The notes beneath the pieces were generated by a model. The model was not told the origin of the DNA. It made no database searches and worked only from the letters and a program-made list of their open reading frames with translations. Shown piece after piece: positions 41,501 to 51,109 of a stretch of 64,000 bases of DNA (the stretch's first letter is position 1; every line of letters begins with the position of its first letter). This stretch comes from Capniomyces stellatus (Eukaryota > Kickxellomycota > Harpellomycetes > Harpellales > Legeriomycetaceae), in assembly GCA_001661515.1 (NCBI GenBank), contig LUVW01000023.1, forward strand, positions 659,551-723,550, given 5' to 3'. The position numbers and the translations under genes were made by a program.

Positions 41501-44284
41501 AGCACGATGGAGCGGGAGTTGGAGCAGGTGGGCAGTCTGGCTGAGCTGGAGGCAATGGTGGGCGAGGTTCCGGTGTTTGTGGAGCTGATGCGGATGTTTA
41601 ATTTGGGGGAGAAGGAGACCAAGTACCTGCGGCTGGTGCTGCGCACGGTGGTGGCAAAGGTGATGGGTAACAACGAAATTGACTTGGAGACAGATCCACT
41701 GGTGATTTACCGGTCGCTGATCCGGAGCGAGGAGAGCCGGAGCGGGACAAAGAGCAGGAGGAGCTACGATATAAGCCGTGACGAGGCGCTTAATGATATA
41801 GAGACGAGAAACATATTCATAATGAACCTGAGGCATCTGCGGGTGATAGCAGAGGAGGTGCTGGGTGCGATAATGGGGTCTTTAGACGCAATGGCGTTTG
41901 GGATGCGGTTTGTGGCAAAGGAGCTGTACGAGATGGCAGCTTTGAAGTTCCAGAGATCAGGACTGGAGTCGGGAGGGGGTGAGGAGGGCGAGGTGATTAA
42001 GGTGGTTGGGTACATGGTGTACATGGCGATGTTTGACAAGGCGATTTCAAGTCCAGACGAGACTAATGTGATCAACGAAAACGTGTCGCCGCTGCAGAGA
42101 AAGAACCTGAAGGAGGTGTCAAAGCTGTTGAGGCAGATTTCCAAGTCGCGGCAGTTCAGTGACAAGGAGATTTTTTTGCAGCCGCTGAACAATTACGTGA
42201 TGTTTTCGTCAGCAAAGTACGCGACGTTCAGCTATGCGGTGGCCAAGTGTGTAGACATATCAACACACTATGCAATTGACGAGTTTACCGAGCTGTCGAT
42301 GCTGCACAACCCAACGTTATACCTGTCGGTTTCTGAACTAATGAATCTGCATTATGTGGTGCTTGACAATCTGGCGGTGTTGGCACCAACAATGGACTAT
42401 GCAGAGGTGGGCAGCGAGCTGATGAGGAGCGAGTATCTGGCGGGACTGTTGCGGAAGTCTGTTAGGAACAAGTTTAACTCTTCGTTGAGGCGGAGTTCTA
42501 GCAGCTACTTTAATGGGTCTGACAGTGCGTTGCCTTTGCGGTCAATTGCGTCGTTGTCGTCTGTGCGCGGCTCAATGAACTACGGCCACTTTGACGGGCT
42601 GGTTAGCGGACTGCCTGCAGGAACGGTGTTGGTTGAAAAGATGAACACTATGACGGGAAATAAAGAAATGGTCCTGGACGACCCACTGCACGTGATCCTG
42701 AACGAACTGGGCAGCCCACCAAACATCCGTCGCGAAACCAACCTGAACCAGCAGCTGTACCTGAACCTGGCAGACCGATTTGCAAACGACACAATTGCGT
42801 TTATGACGACAAACTCTGGTGCAAGGGTAATGGGAGTCAATGGCGAGGCGTCATCGTTGAATGCCCTGTTTTTAAACACCAAGCATATTTGGCTGCTGGT
42901 GCTAAAGGTACAGAGCGGAAGCAATTTGCTTGAGATTCTTAACAAAAAGGTCACTGAACACGATGAGGCCAGGTTTGGCGATCTGGTTGCAAGTGAAATA
43001 GCCAAACTCAACGCAAAGAAACGCGTTCAGATTGCACAGTTTGAGATGCAACAACGTGCAACAAACATGTTGATGTCTAAATCTGTCATCAACCTCAACA
43101 CAACTTCTGGTAAGGGTTCTAATTCCAGGGCTGCGGTGCCGTTGCTGCCATTTGAACACGCGATTCTTGAGCTTCAGCACCTTTTGTTCAGCGATTTGAA
43201 GGCCAAGCTGAAGATGTCGATGAGGAAGTTGGAAAAGTCAGGTTATTCGCCTGAAAACACAAGAAAGTCGTTGCTGGCCACATGCAGCAGTACCATTACA
43301 GACAAATCAGCGTCTAAAAGCAGTATTGTTTCAGCATCAAATAACTACAGTGCGATGATGGACTCTATTGTCAGAGACTTGAAGTTCAAAGTATCGCGCC
43401 GAAATCACAGACGAACTGAACTGCGCAGAATCAGACTGACATTGATTAATTTAAACAGAAAGTCCGAGTACTTGCTCAACCAACTCGAGTACTACGAGAT
43501 CTACCTCAACACCTGCGTTTCTCAGTTGCCGTCCTCTGCAAGTTCAACTTCAAACGTTTCGAGAATCGGTGGTAAAAAACTCAACTCTCTCTTTAACCAG
43601 CTCAACATCAAGTCTGATCAAGTCACCAAAAACTTCAAATCCTTTGCAAAATCAATTTCCAAATCCAAGAAATTCCCAATTCCTTTTGCAAACAAATCAA
43701 CTCCCGAGCACTCGTTCAACTTTCTTGGCTCAAATCTAACCAGCCCACAATCAACCCCAACAAACCCACAGCTAACCCTAACACAATCAAACCTCCACTT
43801 AAACTCCTCATCCAAATCCAACCTAAACCAACCGACCACCTCTTCAACAAAGTCGTACAGGTACAATGCAGAAAAACTCTACTTGAAGGGAATCATCACC
43901 TCAATCAACCAACACAACTCCAGGCAGTTTGACAAGATCGAATTCTTCATTTCAAACTCCAACTCCTCTAAACTCCCCCATCCACCGCCCCCCGCCTCAT
44001 TCAACTTTTCAACCCCTTCACTCATCACAAACAACATATCTCCCTCCCTTACAAATCTACCTTCCCTCACCGGCTTGGGCAGCTTTGACGGGTTTGACGG
44101 TGACGAAATCAACTTGCAAATGAAACTTCTTGGCGATCCTGTCCCCAAATTCGACCAAATCACTTTCCAGTCTCTTTTAAAGTTCCAGTACGACAATCAG
44201 ATCTCCTTTACCCTCTTTGACGGTTTCGTTACTTTTAACGTAAACCTGTTTGTTTTGTTTGTCAACAAAAAGTTCTTTATCTAG
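38531..44284 (+). CDS. IQG1: IQGAP-family cytokinesis scaffold
   Basis: A single-exon 1,917-residue protein. A calponin-homology domain lies at ~190-325 (YEYLCHVGEAKLWMEE, DGIVLAELARAFCP, NINFFQKAIRKVGLP, RVIYCVHALSHYL). An acidic Glu run sits near 397-415 and a highly charged Arg/Glu helix at ~555-665. IQ motifs follow from ~667 (IQGLIRGHLARKLF, IQGYCRGYLARAEY, VQGLIRGYLERKK), with an earlier degenerate one near 514. A RasGAP-related domain spans ~915-1320 (FLFLKLVRSTMERE) and the RasGAP C-terminal region ~1540-1910. Yeast Iqg1/Rng2 gathers actin at the contractile ring, binding F-actin by CH and myosin light chain and calmodulin by IQ motifs. It is longer than Iqg1 (1,495) because of disordered inserts. 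No intron is needed. Confidence 0.95.
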   Translation: MVRERANTAVEQTDRLYIDESYKYRTPTKSRGNTRVERYDGKDGGDRGKEYEREGQQSSGSEIGLEDGQFGRASMRSLHTKLTEPEELYDGVDMTSGSLVGGYGEEGERRGRDDMSGYRGSIVDLQGSLIMREGKGEGVGRPMSAMMMVAPQSPDVVGMRGRHKFKLEGIAATVSAIDMRNGKWCDIKRRYLAAYEYLCHVGEAKLWMEECIGREISGILEMEESLRDGIVLAELARAFCPEAVGKIYKGNRTSSIKARRSSIRSGRSRRRSKKLHFRHSDNINFFQKAIRKVGLPRQFYFELTDLYDGKNIPRVIYCVHALSHYLNAMGITVGIKNLVGVLEFSESELLETHKKLANLGASSKLEFGGLDRRVSGVDRREQTGKVLVGLKEEEEEKEIEEEEEEEEEEEEEENVDGGKDDGMVEWSNERGNNGTVSSNGTINVQLSRKSTVTNVNKDEDYYYLDMPIPIEKKATRYWTTNIETLKAMQNMIRSRLAVLEFTEKKQANYYRQIVKSTRFIQTYGRGILAKRAYQTQLGQIKHARELTRTRGIDEMARKEREREEREREEKELLEKKKELEEKEIELRELEEQEKREREREREREREREREREREREMKEREKRVKEERERELKEKELRERELREKELKEEMMIDKERQELESRIIEIQGLIRGHLARKLFVEMKKWTGNVMRIQGYCRGYLARAEYSDKLENWHLVQIGIRRVQGLIRGYLERKKREVKVEEHYKRNIKVIIKMQNMYKTKLASRAFRTLTIEDPPPITPELVKTCAPLLEDNEVDLAEELEVEQYRQKAVMKIRDNQQVEMVLKDLDIKIALLVRNRISVEMVLNQTKKHFKFFRELKSPSFINLPIFNNKVVSSGGAGVGMGIGGGDKLSSIGSLDKDSRRRLESYQHMLYLLQMQPVYLSRLLVDQQRNRDKLMDFDYNYTMRYKNSTASKSLTNRPRLKLSMEMVKSMFGQVQNNREEFLFLKLVRSTMERELEQVGSLAELEAMVGEVPVFVELMRMFNLGEKETKYLRLVLRTVVAKVMGNNEIDLETDPLVIYRSLIRSEESRSGTKSRRSYDISRDEALNDIETRNIFIMNLRHLRVIAEEVLGAIMGSLDAMAFGMRFVAKELYEMAALKFQRSGLESGGGEEGEVIKVVGYMVYMAMFDKAISSPDETNVINENVSPLQRKNLKEVSKLLRQISKSRQFSDKEIFLQPLNNYVMFSSAKYATFSYAVAKCVDISTHYAIDEFTELSMLHNPTLYLSVSELMNLHYVVLDNLAVLAPTMDYAEVGSELMRSEYLAGLLRKSVRNKFNSSLRRSSSSYFNGSDSALPLRSIASLSSVRGSMNYGHFDGLVSGLPAGTVLVEKMNTMTGNKEMVLDDPLHVILNELGSPPNIRRETNLNQQLYLNLADRFANDTIAFMTTNSGARVMGVNGEASSLNALFLNTKHIWLLVLKVQSGSNLLEILNKKVTEHDEARFGDLVASEIAKLNAKKRVQIAQFEMQQRATNMLMSKSVINLNTTSGKGSNSRAAVPLLPFEHAILELQHLLFSDLKAKLKMSMRKLEKSGYSPENTRKSLLATCSSTITDKSASKSSIVSASNNYSAMMDSIVRDLKFKVSRRNHRRTELRRIRLTLINLNRKSEYLLNQLEYYEIYLNTCVSQLPSSASSTSNVSRIGGKKLNSLFNQLNIKSDQVTKNFKSFAKSISKSKKFPIPFANKSTPEHSFNFLGSNLTSPQSTPTNPQLTLTQSNLHLNSSSKSNLNQPTTSSTKSYRYNAEKLYLKGIITSINQHNSRQFDKIEFFISNSNSSKLPHPPPPASFNFSTPSLITNNISPSLTNLPSLTGLGSFDGFDGDEINLQMKLLGDPVPKFDQITFQSLLKFQYDNQISFTLFDGFVTFNVNLFVLFVNKKFFI
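40317..40378 (+). repeat. Hexanucleotide array encoding Arg-Glu repeats in IQGAP
   Basis: GGGAAA-type units, about ten, read AGG-GAA as Arg-Glu (residues ~596-616). Part of a continuous charged helix just before the IQ motifs. Confidence 0.93.
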
Positions 44285-44862
44285 TCTAAATTATCAATTC
44301 TTTTCTCTCTATTACATTACATCTTGTTTTATTTCATTTTATCTTATTTTATTATTCTAGACTTTTAAGACGAACTTTTATTCTTATTTTTTTTTTTTCT
44401 TTCCTTTTTTATCATCTGGTTTATTTCATTTTATTATAGTTTGGTCTTTACCAACGGGATTATCCTTTTATTGCTTTTGCATCAAACGTGCTATAATATC
44501 ATTATTATCAATCTGTTTCCCAGCTACTACTACTACTACTACTACTTACCAATGCCCTAACTGAACATCATTCAACAATACACCGTTTTTTTTTTTTTTT
44601 GCTCGACAAAATCTCATCATTTATTTGTTGGTTACTTGATCGTTTTTTTTTTCTTCTGTTATTTTTTAAATTTTAAATTTTTTTGATTGATTTACTTTTT
44701 TATATCATTGATAATGTCGATTTTCTTAATACCAAGTTTTAATTACAAACTTGCCTGGTTAATCAGATTTTAACCCCAATTTCTCTTTTTCTTATTCTTA
44801 TTCTTATTCTTATTTTTGAATTCATAAATTATAAATAGAAAAACTCAATTCCTATTTCAAAA
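44285..44862. other. Intergenic spacer
   Basis: Between IQGAP and the ribosome recycling factor gene, both +. T-rich IQGAP 3' flank, with a short ACT/CTA repeat near 44,524-44,546 and TTATTC repeats just before the next start. No gene seen. Confidence 0.55.
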
Positions 44863-46016
44863 ATGAACACTTCAGCCAAATTAACCATAAACCCGCTGTT
44901 CAGGCTTACTTCCATTGCTACAAGAAGGCTACAAGTTCATAGCTCCAAATTCCAACTAATCACAAAACCAAACCAATCTTCACAAACTAATGCAAGTGCC
45001 AGTATTCTTTTCATTTCTCCAAATCTCTCAAACTCGATTTTCCAGTACAGAAGCTATGCGAAAAAAGTAAAAGGTTCTTCAAAACAACAACAACAAACAA
45101 ACAGCGCCTCGAAAAGTCAATCTGATCAATCCGACCTTGTTGATTTAGAATCCTTTAAAGACAAACTCTCCAAATCATCAAACTACTTTAAAATCGAACT
45201 TTCCAAACTCCGGGTTGGAAGAGCAACACCTTCTTTAATCTCCAACATCCAAATCTCAATCAAATCTATGCCCAACAAAAGGGTCCCACTAAACAACATT
45301 GCATCCATTTCGATTAAAGACGCTCAAACCTTGATAGTCCTACCAAACGATAACTCTTACCTCATGGACATTGAAAAGTCAATCCAGCTAGCCAACCTCG
45401 GTTATAACCCAGTTATTAAAGACAATGTTCTCAGAGTCCCAATTCCTCGGTAAGAAGAATTATTTTATTTTTTTACAAGCTCATTTTTTGTTTATTTCCA
45501 ACCAAAACAGCCTTTTTTTTTAAATATACATTAAACCATTTTTATTCTTTTTTTTATTTCCGCTTTACTTGATCTCTCCTTTATTACTATTGCTATTATA
45601 GTGCCACACAGGAATCCCGCGACTTGCTTTCTAAAGATATTTCAGCACAAGCTGAAAAATCCAAAGTCATCATTAGGAAACACCGCCAAGATACCAACAA
45701 AAAACTTAAAACTGACTCCAAAATACTACCAGACATTTCAAAGGACGACATAAAGTACTGGGAAAAACAGGTAAATTAACCCATCCAGTCATTTTTTTTT
45801 TGTATCCTCATACCTGTATACCATCATCGGATTTTTTTTTACACCCAAATTGCCCCCCACTCCTTCTCTCCACCGCCTTATATTTGTTATTCTGAAAACC
45901 CTTCCCCCTCCTTTTATATTCCATTGTTATTGTAGATTGACACCGTGACTGCTGAGCATATAAAATCCATTGATGACGCTGTTAAGCTCAAACTAAAGGA
46001 ACTATCAAGCTCATAG
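44863..46016 (+). CDS. RRF1: Mitochondrial ribosome recycling factor, three exons
   Basis: Spliced model: 44863-45449, 45602-45770 and 45936-46016, in phase, 278 residues. The first ~85 residues are Ser/Arg/Gln-rich with few acids, a mitochondrial presequence and linker. The RRF fold begins at LESFKDKLSKSSNYFKIELSKLRVGRATPSLI, containing the conserved LRVGRATP. It continues with VPLNNIASISIKDAQTLIVLP and, across the first splice, NVLRVPIPRATQESRDLLSK. The third exon supplies the last helix of domain I (VTAEHIKSIDDAVKLKLKEL). The protein splits the post-termination mitochondrial ribosome with EF-G2mt. Donors are GTAAGA and GTAAAT. Yeast Rrf1 has a similar length (230). Converges with the SET-domain gene. 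Confidence 0.93.
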
Positions 46017-46256
46017 TCAACACCGTTGCCTTCAAATTAGACAATCTAGAACATCACATCTTTGCTACGACTCTTTTTCTCGTTCTAAACCACTTTTATT
46101 TTATCAATTACAATTCTATTCTATAATAAAAACAACGCTACATGAACTACATCAACAACTATAATCCCCCCCCCCCCCAACACACTTATACCAATATATA
46201 TATTTATATTCGGATGTTGAAGCCGTCTCACAACTAATATCTTATACACACTCGTT

Positions 46257-46868
46257 TCAACTATACAGCTCTCTCGCCTTCCAAAAACCCTTCCCATAGC
46301 TGATACACATCTCATTTTTCTTTTTAATCATAGGCTTATCCTTGTTTACTGTTTTGCCCCCATAGTTGCAAACAAATATACCCATCTCAACCATATTGTT
46401 GTCCAAGTTGATAAACTCCCTAAACTCAACATTGGGCTTTGAGCAAATCCCCCTATAATCATTCACAAATCTACCCTCATTTCCGCACTTTTCCCCATCA
46501 ACAACCACACTTTTCATGTTTAATGTATAATCACTGCTTTTACTCTCTTCATTCTCAGAACTCACTGCCCCATAGTACGGTATAACAAACTCCTTAGCCT
46601 TAAGGTCCTTTTCTGCAAACAGCCCATAATGCGGATACGCAGGATGATTAGGCATATCCTTAAGCCCAGTAATCTTTGCTCTGCCCCTAACCGAACCACT
46701 CACGCTTATTCTCTCCATCTCACTTAGCTCCTTCTCATTGTATATACAGTCCTTGCTATTTACCGATAACTTGTGTTGCAATTCTTTGCTTTTGAACAAA
46801 TTACTCTTCAAATACCTCACTTCTGACAGCCAATTTTTTGGTAAACTTCCTGAATTGTTGCTGCTCAT
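46257..46868 (-). CDS. Small SET-domain protein, probable lysine methyltransferase
   Basis: A single-exon 203-residue protein. A SET domain occupies ~55-198: GLFAEKDLKAKEFVIPYYGAV (residues 82-102, the GxxA entry), GNEGRFVNDYRG near 129-140, then SKPNVEF, and MCISYGKGFW at 187-196. The asparagine-bearing NDYRG...PNVEF stands in for the canonical NHxxxPN, and SYGKGFW for the catalytic-tyrosine segment, so the cofactor and active-site parts look complete. There is no cysteine-rich post-SET or pre-SET and no other domain. SET proteins transfer methyl from S-adenosylmethionine to lysine; the substrate cannot be told. Family call is good, orthology unknown. Confidence 0.8.
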   Translation of the reverse strand: MSSNNSGSLPKNWLSEVRYLKSNLFKSKELQHKLSVNSKDCIYNEKELSEMERISVSGSVRGRAKITGLKDMPNHPAYPHYGLFAEKDLKAKEFVIPYYGAVSSENEESKSSDYTLNMKSVVVDGEKCGNEGRFVNDYRGICSKPNVEFREFINLDNNMVEMGIFVCNYGGKTVNKDKPMIKKKNEMCISYGKGFWKARELYS

Positions 46869-47500
46869 TCAATCTTTTCTTTCTTTCTCCAATTGCACTT
46901 ACTTTTATCTATTATCGTTGTATATGTGTTGCCGTAAATATGATGCTGTATATATGTTGCTGTGTATATTTCGTTACTGGATTTAAACAAAAAAGCAAAG
47001 AAAATGTTTCGTCTAGCCAAGTGATTTCAATTTGGATTTGAAACCCAAATCTAAAATCCAAGAAAACAAAGGAAACGTGTAAAGCGAAATCAAAATTGAT
47101 CCTTTTTTATTTCACTTTTGCTCTTAATTTTCTTTTTTTCTTTTAATCGAAATTTTACTTGGTTTACGTTTCAGTAAAAAAAAAAAAAAAAGACAAATTA
47201 AGGCCATAGAAAAATGAGAATTGAGACTTTTTGATCAAGACTTATACTCAACAACAAGAGACGTTGGTCAGGAATAACAGTTCAAGTGTATTTGCATTTT
47301 TGAAAAAAAATATAGATACTGGTGTAAAATATTTTAAAAAGCACTGTAAACTGATGAAGAGTGCAAATAGACTGTTGTCAGAATTCCCGTATTAAAAGCC
47401 AAGTATAGGCAAACAATACCCCAGAGTTACACGCCAGCCTTTTGTCATTGACTGGTTATGCACCAAGAAAAGGTGAGAGAGAAAAAAAATAGTAATATGG
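46869..47500. other. Intergenic spacer
   Basis: Upstream of the SET gene and downstream of the dihydropteridine reductase gene. AT-rich with an A-run near 47,177-47,191. No gene seen. Confidence 0.55.
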
Positions 47501-48879
47501 TCAATTAAAAGTCGTAACTCCTCCTTTGGTAACCACTTCGACCAGCTTGCCATTATCAACCGCTGACTCTCCCGAGCTCCATGCATATATTTTTCTATAA
47601 TTTCGCACACATTCATTTATTAAAAGGAAAAGACGCAACTTTAGTGAACAACACCATCAGATTATAGAGTATCACAGGTGTACTTATAGGGCCTGGTGTC
47701 TGGACCAACTTACTCTGCTAGCTCTTCAAGAGGCGTCCATGTTGAAAAATCAGCACCAGGCATCCCGGCTCTGTTCATAGCAGTGTCCAAAGTCACTCTA
47801 GTTGAAAAGCAAAATACAAAATACAAAATAAATGAATAAAAGAACCAAGGAACAACATTTTATCTCCCTCTTTTTGTCAACTCTGATTTTAAAGGGTATA
47901 GCACCAACAAAAAAAACCAGCAGCTGAACAAAGTCGACAGAGTAAACTTACGGCAAAATGGCTGCTACTTTTGATCCACTTGGCAGACCGCTGCCTTCAA
48001 GCGCCAAACTCTTTACTAAGTGGTGAACCGACGCCTTGGCCATGCCATAGCCTATCATACCCGGGGTTCCTGAAAGCGCAGCCTGTGCTCCAGTAAACAA
48101 CGCCAAACCGCCACTATATTGATTTAGAAGAGAAGTTTGATAGTGCAATTGCAGGAGTTGAATAAATAAAAAGTTATTGCTAGTTGGTATATTGTAAATG
48201 TAAGAGTAGGCAACCGATGTAAAACCAACCTTTTCAGATATTTCGAGGCAAGATTGGCTGAAACAATAGACGAGTAAACAGACTGCTTTATGCTCATATC
48301 AGTGCTACTAAAGATTCCTATTTACTCAAACAAAGGAAATGACATTTATATAAAAGCTGGAACCATCTGGAAACAAGTAAGAAACGTTAGAGTTTATACA
48401 TATGGGTGTATATATAATGCGGTCTTACCTGTAGAGGCTGCATTCCCCCCGGCCCAACCACCAGCAACACAAATAATGGACTCGACACTATTTCTAGGAA
48501 TTCCCTCCCTGGCCATAGACTCGTTCACGTTTTTGCCTTGGGATTCCAAGTCAAGCTTTGGGTTGATGATAATGTTTTTGGGGGCCTCTGGATTAGCTGT
48601 AATGTCTATATTTATTACCACCTACTTATTTTACAAAAAGATTTACTTGTCAGTATCGTATACTTTTGTCAAAATACACTCGAGTGAAGACAGTGTGTTG
48701 TGAAACGGTGCATTTATTCAAGCGGAAACAGCTTGGCTCAGTTTAGCCAGCCTTGTTGTTGGGTTTATTTTCTATTACTTAAAAAGTGACCAACTACATA
48801 CCCAATTCCTCGATTTGAAGAATCTCGTAACTACAGACCCGAGCGCACCGCTTCCTCCATACACTATAGCTGTTGGCAT
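47501..48879 (-). CDS. QDPR: Quinoid dihydropteridine reductase, six exons
   Basis: Spliced model: 48879-48802, 48621-48429, 48317-48230, 48113-47952, 47797-47714 and 47594-47501, all in phase, 232 residues. It is a short-chain dehydrogenase that reduces quinonoid dihydrobiopterin to tetrahydrobiopterin with NADH. The Rossmann start is [15 protein letters not shown]. Family-specific segments match human QDPR closely: [36 protein letters not shown] (YxxxK as Tyr142 and Lys146), [23 protein letters not shown] and the end [15 protein letters not shown]. Length fits the family (about 240). Intron 3 has an unusual GTTGGT donor; the rest are GTAAGT-like or GTATGT. No pterin-dependent hydroxylase is in this window. 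Confidence 0.93.
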
Positions 48880-49567
48880 TCTTGTATAACTTTTTTCTGT
48901 TTACGGTTATGTTTAAGTCTTGTTGTAAATATCGTTGTTGTTGTTGTTATTTTTTTTGGAGTTTGGGATTGAGTAATTCAACGCTTTTGAAGTTAAAGAG
49001 TAAAAAGCAAGTTGGGGGAGATTGCGTCTGGAAATGAGCCAAATATTAAAACGTCAAAATGGATTTTGAAGCTTTTGGAACAGTAAAAGTGGCCTGAAAT
49101 TAGTGAACTGCAAGCTGGGCCAATCATCTCAACCACTTGACCATTTTCAGGGCTATTTCTGCTTTTGATGGAACAATTGAAGTATTTTGAGTCAAACATG
49201 CATAGCACAATGAGGCTTAATTGCAAGATGATGATTCAAGAAGCACAAAAACAGCGTAAACAATAAAGGCAAAAAGACTAAAAGTTTAGGAGATTGATTG
49301 CGATTTTACATGAACTTTGATGTTTATCTGCCAAATTTATGAACACATCAAATATGTATAATATGGGCGGATTTTTGGGTTATAATGAATAAAAGCGGAT
49401 TTATTGGTATTAAATACAGAATACATAACACTATTTAATATGTACGAAGATTAGTATATGAGTAAGAACAAAGATGAGGAATAATAAAAAAAAGAGAAAA
49501 TTATTAGGCTAGACGCGCTATAGGAAGTTGGTGCATATATCGAAAGGGTTGAGAAGGGCAAAAAGAT
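48880..49567. other. Intergenic spacer
   Basis: Between the reductase start and the permease stop, both minus strand. AT-rich. Short open frames have no family character. Confidence 0.55.
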
Positions 49568-51109
49568 TTAGTCCTCAGCGTCGGAAATATAAATTTCGTC
49601 TTCTTTGACCCAGGCAGTGAGGTCTTTGTTGTGTTTATCAGCCCACCAGTACATGCGGAAGTACCATGGAATAAGACCAAGAATGATGGTGACAATACCA
49701 AGCAGTGGTGAGAGATAGTATGGGTAGGTGTCGCCTGAAGAGCCGCTTGGCACAAATGGCAAAACACTTAGATATACGCAAACAATCACAAAGATACCAG
49801 CAAGAATCAGAGACGATTTGAACCGTCTTCCTTCAAAGTTGGGCAGTCTCTTTCGCAGCATAATCATACCCACGGCGGTGAGTCCGTAGAAGAACCAGGT
49901 TGGGTATTGGACAAAGTCAACCAATAACTCGAATACATCTCCTGGTGGTGGGGCAAGCAGGTAGATCATAGAAAGGAACCAGTTGAGCGCGAGAGCATAT
50001 AATGGTGTCTTGAAAGTAGGGTGATATTGGCTCAAAACCTTTCCGTATGGAATGTAGCCGACCTCTGCTGCAGAACTGACAATTCTGCCAACGGCGAACA
50101 CCTGGGATGCTACGGATCCAAATACCGAGAAACCGATAAGAACAGGCAGGATCTTTTGGCCAGCAATGTTACCGAAAATAGAGTTGGTGAAGGTGGCAGC
50201 AAGAATTTCTTTGGCGGCGATGGCAACGTCGTAAGGCACGACTGAGAAATAGGCGACAACGGCGAATACGTACAAAACTGAAACGAGTCCTACACCCAAA
50301 CTGGCAGCGATTGGCAGATTGCGTCTTGGGTTCTTCATCTCGCCTACAGAGTAGCAGAGATTAGACCAACCGTCATAGGCCCAAAACACCCTGTTCATTG
50401 CGGACGCGTAGGATGCGATGCTGGAAGAAGTTCCTTCAAATCCTCTTGACCAATTGTCGTTCTTCTCAACCTTAATGGCACCTGCCAATACAAGAATACC
50501 GGTGACACTGATGACAACGAGTACTAGAATCTTCATTATGGTCAAGACATCAATGAGTCTCAATGACCACTTGACGCTGAACATGCAGATCATTGTAATC
50601 AAAGTGATTCCTCCAACCGCAATACCTCTGTAGATCCAGTCCTTGTTTTCGAATAAGGATGGGTATGAAGTTGCCAGGTTAGGTCCATCAGCAACTCCGT
50701 ACACCCAGTACCTTGCAAACACAGGTCCGTTTGCCGCAATGGCTCCAGGTCTGATGCAGACAATCATGCACCAAGCAAACACATAACTGAGCATCAGTCT
50801 GAACTTGGGGATTCCGTGTGCGAGATATCTGAGCGAACCTCCGTTTTGTGGGAACATAATGCCCAACTCAATAAAAGCAAGCGCTCCTCCCAGAGAAAAG
50901 ATACCACCAAGTACGTATAAAACGATTGCCATTGCGGGTGTTCCGGCGATTCTGACTACTGATGCTGGTGTTGAGAAAATACCTGATCCAATCATAAGCG
51001 AGATGGAGATAGCAACTCCTGAAAAGATGCCGATCTGCTTATCAGGCTTGATCCTGTAGCTCAGCACGCTAATGCTTCCCTTATTGTCACTACCATTGGG
51101 GCTATTCAT
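49568..51109 (-). CDS. Amino-acid permease, LAT/Mup1-like (APC superfamily)
   Basis: A single-exon 513-residue membrane protein with about 12 spans. The first span has the APC substrate motif GSGIFSTPASVV; next is GGIFSLGGALAFIELGIMFPQNGGSLRYLAHG. Later landmarks are NRVFWAYDGWSNLCYSVGEMKNPRRNLP and GRIVSSAAEVGYIPYGKVLS. Pattern and length fit the fungal branch with the methionine permeases Mup1 and Mup3 and heteromeric-type LAT carriers. The C-terminal tail is acidic (VKEDEIYISDAED), typical of permeases turned over by ubiquitin through arrestin adaptors. It should import neutral amino acids at the plasma membrane; substrate is not determinable here. Coding sequence uses balanced codons with no low-complexity insert, unlike many neighbours. 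Confidence 0.88.
   Translation of the reverse strand: MNSPNGSDNKGSISVLSYRIKPDKQIGIFSGVAISISLMIGSGIFSTPASVVRIAGTPAMAIVLYVLGGIFSLGGALAFIELGIMFPQNGGSLRYLAHGIPKFRLMLSYVFAWCMIVCIRPGAIAANGPVFARYWVYGVADGPNLATSYPSLFENKDWIYRGIAVGGITLITMICMFSVKWSLRLIDVLTIMKILVLVVISVTGILVLAGAIKVEKNDNWSRGFEGTSSSIASYASAMNRVFWAYDGWSNLCYSVGEMKNPRRNLPIAASLGVGLVSVLYVFAVVAYFSVVPYDVAIAAKEILAATFTNSIFGNIAGQKILPVLIGFSVFGSVASQVFAVGRIVSSAAEVGYIPYGKVLSQYHPTFKTPLYALALNWFLSMIYLLAPPPGDVFELLVDFVQYPTWFFYGLTAVGMIMLRKRLPNFEGRRFKSSLILAGIFVIVCVYLSVLPFVPSGSSGDTYPYYLSPLLGIVTIILGLIPWYFRMYWWADKHNKDLTAWVKEDEIYISDAED

Noticed and set aside
47392..47616. 74-codon open frame on the - strand
   Set aside because: Wrong frame of the last QDPR exon; the spliced frame ends at 47501 and matches the family perfectly.
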